DNA of 7,174 bases from CAYRMV01 sp964425255 (GTDB taxonomy: Bacteria; Bacteroidota; Bacteroidia; Flavobacteriales_D; Crocinitomicaceae). This document shows, in pieces, positions 1 through 6,045 of this stretch. Positions within the stretch are counted from its first letter, which is position 1, and every line of letters begins with the position of its first letter. A program made the position numbers and the translations under genes. The notes beneath the pieces were generated by a model. It was not told the origin of the DNA. It saw nothing but the letters and a program-made list of their open reading frames with translations, and searched no databases. The DNA lies in NCBI GenBank assembly GCA_964425255.1, contig CAYRMV010000160.1, positions 1 to 7,174 on the forward strand, in the 5' to 3' direction.

Positions 1-23
1 CAAAGATCATAATTTTATTCTTG

Positions 24-44
24 ACCTGTGCTCCACAGGTTTTT
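24..44 (+). terminator. Possible intrinsic terminator of a gene left of the window
   Basis: The arms ACCTGTG (24-30) and CACAGGT (34-40) are perfect reverse complements around a 3-base CTC loop and run into a short T tract (40-44), then GTTG. This fits a short rho-independent terminator for a + strand gene ending left of the window. The T tract is short and the loop tight, so it could be only a chance palindrome or a remnant of rearranged DNA. It lies just before the recognisable part of the GIY-YIG remnant. Confidence 0.35.
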
Positions 45-55
45 GTTGTGATCCG

Positions 56-292
56 ATATTACATAGTGCTTCCATCGATCAATATTATGTTGGAATAACC
101 AGAGATTCAGTAGAGCAAAGGCTCTTAAAAAAGATTGAATCCTATTACGGTCAAAAGTTTACATCAAAAACCTCTAATTGGAGAATTTATTTAGAAATTT
201 AATGAGAATTTAATCGACAAATGGTTGGAATTGAGAAACATATAGAAGGAATGAAAAGTAGAATTTACATTGAAAATAGCAATCTCAAATAA
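56..292 (+). pseudogene. Decayed GIY-YIG nuclease-domain gene (remnant)
   Basis: One frame reads ILHSASIDQYYVGITRDS, then RLLKKIESYYGQKFTSK, then NWRIYLEI. It meets TAA and TGA at 200-205 and continues in the same frame with VGIEKHIEGMKSRIYIEN to a TAA at 290-292. The order YYVG, QRL, KFTSKTSNW, IEKHI..MKSR.YIEN is that of the short (about 80-100 residue) GIY-YIG proteins common in Bacteroidota. The spacing across the stops is about what an intact member would have. Several things mark it as dead: the double stop, no N-terminal YVYI strand (CDP stands there, and no start codon is evident), Lys where these proteins usually have His after RL, and a shortened C-terminus. Intact members are presumed DNA endonucleases of unknown biological role. 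The ancestral start cannot be placed; 56 is where recognisable similarity begins. Confidence 0.75.
194..214 (+). repeat. Near-tandem 10/11-base repeat spanning the double stop
   Basis: GAAATTTAAT (194-203) is followed directly by GAGAATTTAAT (204-214), and GAGAATTTA also occurs at 181-189. The two in-frame stops of the GIY-YIG remnant (TAA 200-202, TGA 203-205) sit on the junction. This suggests local slippage during decay, although deleting one copy alone would not keep the frame. In DNA this AT-rich, chance similarity is possible. Confidence 0.3.
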
Positions 293-299
293 TTTGTGA

Positions 300-307
300 T
301 ACATTTG
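300..307 (+). promoter_or_regulatory. Candidate -7 element for the kinase-regulator operon
   Basis: TACATTTG matches the Bacteroidota -7 consensus TAnnTTTG exactly and lies 17 bases before the kinase ATG. Transcription would start near 312, giving a leader of only about a dozen bases. No TTTG or TTG is seen at the usual spacing; the nearest TTG (270-272) leaves 27 bases. The promoter may therefore be weak, or the match may be chance. Confidence 0.4.
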
Positions 308-324
308 TTTTCTCTTACTGCATC

Positions 325-2046
325 ATGATAAAGACATTAGCTCTATTTTTTGTTTTTTACCTTTTTATAAGTAGCACTTCTATGATTGCAACGCTTGTGA
401 ATCCAATTGAAAAGAAAATTCAAGAAGGCATAATAGCCTATGAAAAAGGGAATCATGAAAAGGCCAATCTCATACTAAGCGAAGTACTCAAAAATACCTC
501 TTTAGATAGATATCAAAAGATTGAAATTTACAACAATCTTGGTAACATTCAAGCGGATAAAGGAGATAATCTAAAAGCTCTTCAATATTATCACAAAGCA
601 CTGTATTTGAGTAGAATTTCTAAATCTCAAAAAGAAGAAGGTAAGATTCTTAAAAACATTGGAGCTTTGTACTTAAGTTGGAAAAAATTTGATGAAGCGT
701 TAAGCTATTACAAAAAAGCTAAAAGCATAGGACAATCAACTCAAGATTTAAAATTGATTGCAGATTCGTACAACAATTTGGGGACAGTATATGAACAAAA
801 AAATCAACTACAACAAGCTGAGGAAGTCTATTTAAAGGCAATGGATTTTTACAACAAAGAAAAATTGTTTGTAGATGTGGCAATGGTTTACAGCAACTTA
901 GCGATTGTTTATAAAAATCAAGGTAACATCGAACTTTCAATTGAATCCAATGTGAAGGCATTAAATTTTGCAAAAAAAAGTAATGATTTATGGATTGTTT
1001 CTGCAATTTCAAACAACTTAGGTAACGCTTACACACAAAAAGGTGATTTTCAATTGGCAGAAGAGTATATTAAACAAGCGATTAAATTATCAACAGAAAT
1101 TTCAGCACTCGAAATAACGATTATGGCTTATGAATCAATGGCAGATTTGTATGCAAAAAAGGGGGACTTTAAAAATGCTTATTTGTATCAAAGAAAGATG
1201 AATATATTAAATAATGAATTCATCAACAGTAATCAAACACAGCAGTTTTCTGAATTAGAAGTAAAATTCAAAACGAAGGAAAAGGAACTTGAAAATCAAA
1301 GACTGTTGTATGAAAAAAAGCAAATTGAACGACAAAATATATTCAATATCGCGATTTTTATATTCATCTTTTTGCTAGTTTTAGTACTTGTTATTTCATT
1401 TTTACGAATTAAAAGACAAAAATTACTGAATAAGAAGCAACAAGAACTTAATCATGCTGTTTTGGAAAGTGAAACTAAAGAGCGTTTTAGAATTGCTAGA
1501 GATTTACATGATTCTGTTGGTCAAATGTTATCTGTTATAAAAATGCATTTATCAAATATGAAAGATAATGATTCTATAGGTGAATTGGTTGATAAGACAA
1601 TCAGTGAAGTTAGAACCATATCTCACAATTTAATACCAGAGGCTTTAAATTTTGGATTAAAAAGGGCACTTGAAGAATTAATTGAAAAATCTCAATTGCA
1701 AGAGAAAGTTTTAATAAATTTGGATTTTAAAATTCAGAAATCAGATTTAAATCTTGCCCAAGAAAAAGAATTAATGTTGTTTCGAATAATTCAGGAGTTA
1801 CTCGGAAACACATTAAAACATGCACAAGCAACTGAAATTGAATTGCAATTATACGTTTCAAATACGAATGTCATAGTTTCATTTACAGAAAATGGAATTG
1901 GTTTTGACACCAAGAAAATTGCCCAATCCGCAGGACTCGGTTGGAAAAATACGTTCGCTCGCTTATCGTTGATAGGTGGAGAAATTGAAATTTCATCTCA
2001 AGAAAACAAAGGCTCAAACATTAAAATAACACTTCCAAATGCCTGA
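325..2046 (+). CDS. TPR-domain sensor histidine kinase (HisKA_3 / NarL-partner type)
   Basis: Membrane sensor kinase that should autophosphorylate and pass phosphate to the regulator encoded next to it. Residues 1-20 form a signal peptide or N-terminal anchor. TPR-like helix pairs repeat with an exact 40-residue period (YNNLG 69, KNIG 110, YNNLG 149, YSNLA 189, SNNLG 229, YESMA 269). A charged coiled coil covers about 309-338, one membrane helix about 339-361, and a second cytoplasmic coil about 362-390. The HisKA_3 motif is FRIARDLHDSVGQ, with the phospho-acceptor His395 and the DxxxQ phosphatase motif (D396-Q400). The HATPase domain has an N box ELLGNTLKHAQA (491-502), a G1 box ENGIGFD (522-528) and a G2 box GLGWKN (537-542). 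The expected topology is TPRs outside the cytoplasm and catalytic core inside. The usual Asp of the G1 box is Glu522. The start is the ATG just after a -7-like element. The ligand is unknown. Confidence 0.93.
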   Translation: MIKTLALFFVFYLFISSTSMIATLVNPIEKKIQEGIIAYEKGNHEKANLILSEVLKNTSLDRYQKIEIYNNLGNIQADKGDNLKALQYYHKALYLSRISKSQKEEGKILKNIGALYLSWKKFDEALSYYKKAKSIGQSTQDLKLIADSYNNLGTVYEQKNQLQQAEEVYLKAMDFYNKEKLFVDVAMVYSNLAIVYKNQGNIELSIESNVKALNFAKKSNDLWIVSAISNNLGNAYTQKGDFQLAEEYIKQAIKLSTEISALEITIMAYESMADLYAKKGDFKNAYLYQRKMNILNNEFINSNQTQQFSELEVKFKTKEKELENQRLLYEKKQIERQNIFNIAIFIFIFLLVLVLVISFLRIKRQKLLNKKQQELNHAVLESETKERFRIARDLHDSVGQMLSVIKMHLSNMKDNDSIGELVDKTISEVRTISHNLIPEALNFGLKRALEELIEKSQLQEKVLINLDFKIQKSDLNLAQEKELMLFRIIQELLGNTLKHAQATEIELQLYVSNTNVIVSFTENGIGFDTKKIAQSAGLGWKNTFARLSLIGGEIEISSQENKGSNIKITLPNA

Positions 2047-2692
2047 TAAAGAATTTAATATTATGTTAGTTGATGATCATCAATTGATTGTTGACGGCAT
2101 AAAAAGTATGTTTACTGAAGAAAAACGTATTCATTTTGCTTTTGAAACGAATGATGGTTTAACTGCAAAAGAAATCATTCAATCGAACCATGAAAATATT
2201 GATTTAATCATAGCGGATGTCAATATGCCAGGACTGAGTGGAATTGAATTGTGTCAATTTGTGAAACAACAATATCATGATATAAAAGTATTAATCTTAT
2301 CCATGTATCAAAGTACTTCTGTGGTGAAAGAAGCTGTTTTTGCAGAGGCTGATGGATACATTATTAAGAATACTGGAAAAATTGATTTTTCAAAAGCTTT
2401 ATTTCGAATTTTAGATGGAGGAACTTATTATTCCGAATCGATTATGCCCATCATTTATAAGGAGTATCAAAAAGAGCAAGAAAAAAAAGAAGCACTTTCT
2501 ATTCTTTCACAACGAGAAGTTGAAATTTTAGCGCTTATTGTGAAAGAATTTACCAGTGAAGAGATTGCTAATCAACTTTTTATTTCAAAAAAAACAGTTG
2601 ATAATCACAGACAAAGTTTGCTACATAAAACGAATTCAAAATCAACAGTTGGTTTAGTTAAATTTGCAATGAAATGTGGATTAGAAATCTAA
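2039..2692 (+). CDS. NarL/FixJ-family response regulator
   Basis: Cytoplasmic DNA-binding partner of the upstream kinase. The receiver domain (about 6-125) has the acidic pair D12/D13, phospho-acceptor D60 in IIADVNMPG, the switch Ser88, Tyr107 and the conserved Lys110. After a charged linker (about 140-151), a LuxR-type helix-turn-helix covers about 153-217, with LSQREVEIL at 156-164, EEIANQLFIS at 174-183 and the recognition helix KKTVDNHRQSLLHKT. All key residues are present, so it should be functional. Its ATG overlaps the last 8 bases of the kinase gene, which implies coupled translation and 1:1 pairing. A second in-frame ATG (residue 9) would cut into the first strand and is less likely. 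Its nearest candidate target is the palindrome three bases after its own stop, ahead of the outer-membrane operon. Confidence 0.95.
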   Translation: MPDKEFNIMLVDDHQLIVDGIKSMFTEEKRIHFAFETNDGLTAKEIIQSNHENIDLIIADVNMPGLSGIELCQFVKQQYHDIKVLILSMYQSTSVVKEAVFAEADGYIIKNTGKIDFSKALFRILDGGTYYSESIMPIIYKEYQKEQEKKEALSILSQREVEILALIVKEFTSEEIANQLFISKKTVDNHRQSLLHKTNSKSTVGLVKFAMKCGLEI

Positions 2693-2694
2693 AT

Positions 2695-2719
2695 TAGGTA
2701 TAAATACCTATGTTTTTTT
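2695..2719 (+). terminator. Possible terminator after the response regulator gene
   Basis: TAGGTATAAATACCTA (2695-2710) can fold into a stem of six or seven A/T-rich pairs with a very small loop, followed by TG and seven T (2713-2719). Position and T tract fit an intrinsic terminator directly after the regulator stop. The stem is weak and has only two G-C pairs per arm, so some read-through is expected. The same palindrome could equally be a protein-binding site. Confidence 0.4.
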
Positions 2720-2726
2720 GGTATTT
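2695..2726 (+). promoter_or_regulatory. Palindromic operator candidate with repeated GGTAT half-sites
   Basis: A perfect 7-2-7 inverted repeat, TAGGTAT-AA-ATACCTA (2695-2710), is followed by a third half-site, GGTATTT (2720-2726). The GGTAT copies start at 2697 and 2720, 23 bases apart, close to two helical turns. The palindrome centre lies about 65-70 bases upstream of the inferred operon start, a typical place for an activator of the NarL family to bind. Dimeric LuxR-type regulators often use inverted heptamers, and TACCTAT (2705-2711) also fits the NarL heptamer TACYYMT, though not in the usual 7-2-7 orientation. Binding by the adjacent regulator is inferred. Confidence 0.45.
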
Positions 2727-2733
2727 GTTCCTA

Positions 2734-2764
2734 TTTCAAAGGATAGAGGAACAGACTATTTTTG
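2734..2764 (+). promoter_or_regulatory. Bacteroidota-type promoter of the outer-membrane operon
   Basis: TATTTTTG (2757-2764) is an exact TAnnTTTG -7 element. TTTC (2734-2737), one base from the TTTG -33 consensus, lies 19 bases upstream, a normal spacing. Transcription would begin near 2769, leaving a leader of about 22 bases before the ATG at 2792. The imperfect -33 element is what one would expect of an activator-dependent promoter. Confidence 0.55.
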
Positions 2765-2791
2765 TAAGTTAAGTAATCTAAGTTTTCTTGA

Positions 2792-3493
2792 ATGAAAAAA
2801 ATCATATTTATCAAATTATTCATGCTTAATTTTTTGAGTTTTTCTCAAGATTTCACACATGATTTTGGCTATGTAGGATTAAGTTTTAATAAATATTCAT
2901 ATGGATTAACTCCCTTTGAAATATATGCTTATGATATCAATCATTTATCTTCAAATACAAATCAATACAAAGGATTGGGATACGCTCCAGGTTTTGTAAT
3001 TGGGAAAACAATTGGTGAAAATTCAGTAAAAGGCAAAATAGAACTGTGTTACAATAGAAAAGTGTCAAATGCTTCGTATTCAATGATGAACATTCAAGAT
3101 AGCAGTATTTTTGATGTTGATGAAAAATTAAAATTGACATATGGAGTTGTAAAAGTGGGGGTTTATTATAGTCCAAAAAAATTCAATAAACTTTCTGTTG
3201 GTGGAACTTTGGATATTGGGATTTTTAAAAACAATATCAAACGAAAAGGAGGAAATTTTTCAGGGAATTGGGAAAAGTTTATGACACAAACTGGGTTAAC
3301 AAATGATTATAGAAATAGATCGTTTACAGGTGGGGTAGGAGTATATGCAAGTCTTTTTTTATCAAAAAATATTCTTTTTACGTTATCTAGGCAATTTTTA
3401 ATTCTCGACGCAGAATATAATACAAAGTATTTGAAAGATTTTTCAGTAAATACTCAACACATTCAATTTTCTTTAGCATATGCGTTTAATTAA
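2792..3493 (+). CDS. Outer-membrane beta-barrel-like protein, family not recognised
   Basis: 233 residues. The N-terminus MKKIIFIKLFMLNFLSFSQ is a signal peptide probably cleaved after Gln19. The mature part (about 214 residues) shows alternating polar and hydrophobic or aromatic stretches with many Gly and Tyr, for example KLTYGVVKVGVYYSP, and hairpin-like turns. It ends in HIQFSLAYAFN, a plausible final barrel strand with a near-terminal Phe. This suggests a small outer-membrane barrel (about 8-10 strands by length), but no named family is recognised. It is the first gene after the promoter at 2734-2764 and so leads the operon. The start is the first ATG after the promoter, with an A-rich context and no Shine-Dalgarno. 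Its last 14 bases overlap the next gene. Function unknown. Confidence 0.8.
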   Translation: MKKIIFIKLFMLNFLSFSQDFTHDFGYVGLSFNKYSYGLTPFEIYAYDINHLSSNTNQYKGLGYAPGFVIGKTIGENSVKGKIELCYNRKVSNASYSMMNIQDSSIFDVDEKLKLTYGVVKVGVYYSPKKFNKLSVGGTLDIGIFKNNIKRKGGNFSGNWEKFMTQTGLTNDYRNRSFTGGVGVYASLFLSKNILFTLSRQFLILDAEYNTKYLKDFSVNTQHIQFSLAYAFN

Positions 3494-4175
3494 TAGAATC
3501 ATAGTGTTACTTGTAGCGATTGTAACAATACCAAGTACTGCACAAGAATTATCTTTGCATGCAGGAGGCTTATTTGGATTTAGTAGTTCAAAATCGTTTA
3601 ATGAATACAGAGATTATTACAATGAAATTAATTCCGGTGTTATAGATAAAGAATTAAATAAAGGAACGATTAATTATGGCACAAATTTACAGCTGAATTT
3701 TGCATTAAATAAACTATACACTTCAATTGGATTTAGTAATGTGTTCAATCTGTCCTCAGCAACTTTTCCAAATGGTTCTTCACGAGAAATATTGTTCAAC
3801 AGTCGCTATTACAACATTTTAATTGGTTACAAAACCTTTAATGAAGCAAATACATCAGAACTTGCAATCTACACAGGTTTTTCAGGAACTGATTATATCA
3901 TGAGTTCTTTTATTGTTTATCCCAATGGAGATAAGGATTACTTGAAAAATGAATTGAGTGGAATACATCAAACTCAAGGAACAGGAGTACCTTTACTTGT
4001 TCATTATGCACACAGTATTGGCTTTTCAAATATATGGATTTATGGAAAATGCCAAATACAAGCGATAAATGCTACAATGTTTGGTGTATTTGACTATCAA
4101 GGCTTGGAAAAACAAATAAAAGACGATGCCAAGCGGATGTTGTTTGAAATAGGATTAGAATATAAATTTAAATAA
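3480..4175 (+). CDS. Second small outer-membrane barrel-like protein
   Basis: 231 residues. The signal peptide spans residues 1-22 (MRLINRIIVLLVAIVTIPSTAQ), with likely cleavage after Ala21 or Gln22. The mature part has strand-like segments such as TNLQLNFALNKLYTSIGFSN and YYNILIGYKTF, and it closes with MLFEIGLEYKFK, a good barrel-closing strand with a near-terminal Phe. It is similar in size and design to the preceding protein, but no clear residue-by-residue similarity is visible, so a paralogous origin is unproven. The ATG lies 14 bases inside the end of the previous gene, which supports coupled translation. No enzymatic motif is seen. Function unknown. Confidence 0.78.
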   Translation: MRLINRIIVLLVAIVTIPSTAQELSLHAGGLFGFSSSKSFNEYRDYYNEINSGVIDKELNKGTINYGTNLQLNFALNKLYTSIGFSNVFNLSSATFPNGSSREILFNSRYYNILIGYKTFNEANTSELAIYTGFSGTDYIMSSFIVYPNGDKDYLKNELSGIHQTQGTGVPLLVHYAHSIGFSNIWIYGKCQIQAINATMFGVFDYQGLEKQIKDDAKRMLFEIGLEYKFK

Positions 4176-4183
4176 GTTTGAAC

Positions 4184-4630
4184 ATGAAAAATGTTTTTTA
4201 TTTTTTGATACTTATCATCACATTTAGTTCTTGCACGAAACAAAACAAACATAATCGCTTGTTTTCAGGAAATTGGGAACTTAAAAATATAAATGTTAAG
4301 ACATACAACAACAATGAAGAAGTGAGCTCAAAAGATACTAGCTACTATGGAGTAATGCAATTGCAAAACAGTTCTGAAGTTGTAGATGGGAATGATGCTT
4401 ATTTTACAGGTTTTGAACCATTTCCATCTACTTTTTGTCATTGGAATATTTCTGATTCAAAACCTAAAACGATTGTTTTTTATTTGGTTATCATTGATTT
4501 GGGTGTGAATTTTAGTTATTCTTATAACGTAGAAAAGATTACTAAAAAAAGAATGATTTTGACTCAATATATTTCTGATAATAATTTGAATTTGAATCAA
4601 AAGACAACCATTGAATTTGAAAAAAAATGA
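4184..4630 (+). CDS. Small lipoprotein, possibly lipocalin-like fold
   Basis: 148 residues from the ATG at 4184. An in-frame TTG at 4178 would add two residues, but the ATG, with Lys right after Met, gives a normal signal peptide. Residues 1-16 are hydrophobic and lead to TFSSC, so Cys17 should be lipidated and the protein anchored to the outer membrane. The rest starts with a G-N-W motif (29-31, in FSGNWELKNINV) and ends with KITKKRMILTQ and TTIEFEKK. This resembles short Bacteroidota lipoproteins with a lipocalin-like barrel (GxW at the start, a late I..L......L.L strand); that match is tentative. A single further Cys (85) cannot form an intramolecular disulfide. The gene starts 8 bases after its neighbour and ends in an ATGA overlap with the next, so it is part of the operon and could be an accessory lipoprotein to the barrels. 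Confidence 0.8.
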   Translation: MKNVFYFLILIITFSSCTKQNKHNRLFSGNWELKNINVKTYNNNEEVSSKDTSYYGVMQLQNSSEVVDGNDAYFTGFEPFPSTFCHWNISDSKPKTIVFYLVIIDLGVNFSYSYNVEKITKKRMILTQYISDNNLNLNQKTTIEFEKK

Positions 4631-6045
4631 ACTTAAGATGTATTAAAAAGTGTTTGTTGTTTCAAACTTTTGTGTTTGTAATTTCATCCATATTTTCTCA
4701 AGAAAAACCCGACTTAATGAAGTCTAAGGACCAAATGTTGGCATCCGTTACGTTGTACTATCATTTTAATAATCCTTTAATAAAAAAGGATTACGATGCT
4801 GGCTCAGATTGGAGACATATTACGTATAATTCACAATGGTTTCAATTTGAATATGGTTTCGGAAAAGCGCAATTCCAAAATTATTTAGGTCAAAGAGACA
4901 CCATGTCTATGCGTGAAACTGCTTTTATGGCTCATTTTCCTATTCAAAAGTTAATCAAAGGGAGAAGGATTTTTGATATAAAAGGAGCATTAATTGTTCC
5001 CGCATTCTCAGGCGGATTAGGGTTTAGAAGGTTGGAAAACAACGCTTCACAAACTGTTTTTAAACTTGCTCCATCTGTTTCATTTCAGTTTCCATTTGTT
5101 GGAGTTGATTTAAGGCTAAACACTAACATTTCACTCAATAACAAAGGCTTATATGCGACCAAAGATTTCAGTATTTATCCAGAAATTGGTTTGAAAATAG
5201 ATGGACTGTATAATATGCTAGATGCTGAACGAGCAAAAATTGCTGAGGGTGTTGATTATTTTTATGTTGAAACTAATCGTGAAAAAGTTTATAGATCTGG
5301 AAGTCATGTGTATGATGTTGTTACCTATGAGTCAATGCCATTTAAATGGGAACGTAATACAACTTTAGTTGGGTCTTTTACAGCTGTTGCTCCCCATTAT
5401 GCTTTCAGAAATTATGGGTATGCAGGCCAAACAAGGATGTTTGGTTTAGGGTATTACATTCGTTCAGGATATTTGTATTCTGATTTTTTAATTGAGACTG
5501 GGAAAGTTGGTTTTGCCTCATCAGCTGTTGAAAAACAAACCATTAATAACTATGAGGCTGGACCTTTTTTTAAAGTCGATAAGGAGCAAAGTGAATTAGC
5601 TGGACAGTATTCTGTTAATCGTTTGTATGGACGTTTTGGTATTGACTTATTTGAAATTTTAGTTAGACCAGAAGCTGGAGTTGGAATTAATGACACAAAA
5701 TTTACTCGTTGGGCAATCGGACTTGGTTTGGGGTATGCTCAGATAAAAGGGTTTAAATATGAAAAAGCTGATGGACTGGAACGTGCTGATGAAGCATTTA
5801 ATAAGGACCTAACCCTTTTAACAAGTTCACGGAATCATGCTAAATTTGGTGAAAGTGGTGCTTTTTTTACTTTTTACACTAGCATTGAGGCGGGTGCGTT
5901 GGTTTTTACGATTGAGTCATCTCGATATTTTAGAGCGAATTTAGCAAACACTACAAATTTTTCTGTAGCTTATTTATTTCCATATTCACGTTTTTTAAAG
6001 AAATACAGAGTCATTAAGTCATATAAAAAGAAGTCACAACAATGA
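4627..6045 (+). CDS. Large outer-membrane barrel-like protein, family not recognised
   Basis: 472 residues, the largest protein of the envelope operon. A signal peptide of about 25 residues ends in SSIFSQ before EKPD. The mature part is rich in Tyr, Phe and Gly and shows strand and turn patterns throughout, such as WFQFEYGFGKAQFQNY, GALIVPAFSGGLGFR and WAIGLGLGYAQIKGF, consistent with a mid-sized outer-membrane barrel. No plug domain, TonB box or catalytic motif is evident. After the last strand-like stretch (NFSVAYLFPY) it carries a polar tail of about 20 residues containing eight Lys or Arg, whereas most barrels end in an aromatic residue. Start and stop both lie in ATGA overlaps, so translation should be coupled on both sides. 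Channel, receptor and structural roles are all possible. Confidence 0.8.
   Translation: MNLRCIKKCLLFQTFVFVISSIFSQEKPDLMKSKDQMLASVTLYYHFNNPLIKKDYDAGSDWRHITYNSQWFQFEYGFGKAQFQNYLGQRDTMSMRETAFMAHFPIQKLIKGRRIFDIKGALIVPAFSGGLGFRRLENNASQTVFKLAPSVSFQFPFVGVDLRLNTNISLNNKGLYATKDFSIYPEIGLKIDGLYNMLDAERAKIAEGVDYFYVETNREKVYRSGSHVYDVVTYESMPFKWERNTTLVGSFTAVAPHYAFRNYGYAGQTRMFGLGYYIRSGYLYSDFLIETGKVGFASSAVEKQTINNYEAGPFFKVDKEQSELAGQYSVNRLYGRFGIDLFEILVRPEAGVGINDTKFTRWAIGLGLGYAQIKGFKYEKADGLERADEAFNKDLTLLTSSRNHAKFGESGAFFTFYTSIEAGALVFTIESSRYFRANLANTTNFSVAYLFPYSRFLKKYRVIKSYKKKSQQ

Noticed and set aside
1..324. tRNA, other small RNA gene or CRISPR repeats in the gene-free left end
   Set aside because: No cloverleaf with a GGTTCGA-type arm and no regularly spaced repeats are seen. 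Only the hairpin, the GIY-YIG remnant and the -7-like element can be supported.
719..1036. 105-codon open frame on the - strand
   Set aside because: It lies wholly within the TPR region of the kinase gene, has no conserved motifs, and arises from the repetitive AT-rich sequence on the other strand.
2695..2711. Classical NarL 7-2-7 site
   Set aside because: One heptamer (TACCTAT) fits TACYYMT, but the inverted repeat points the opposite way from the enterobacterial 7-2-7 arrangement and the left arm differs at one base. It is reported only as a general palindromic operator candidate.
2937..3176. 79-codon open frame on the - strand
   Set aside because: It is antisense to the first barrel gene, with low-complexity composition and no promoter or recognisable domain.
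4178..4183. TTG start two codons upstream for the first lipoprotein
   Set aside because: The ATG at 4184 gives the usual Met-Lys start of a signal peptide and an A-rich context; TTG starts are rare and nothing here favours one.
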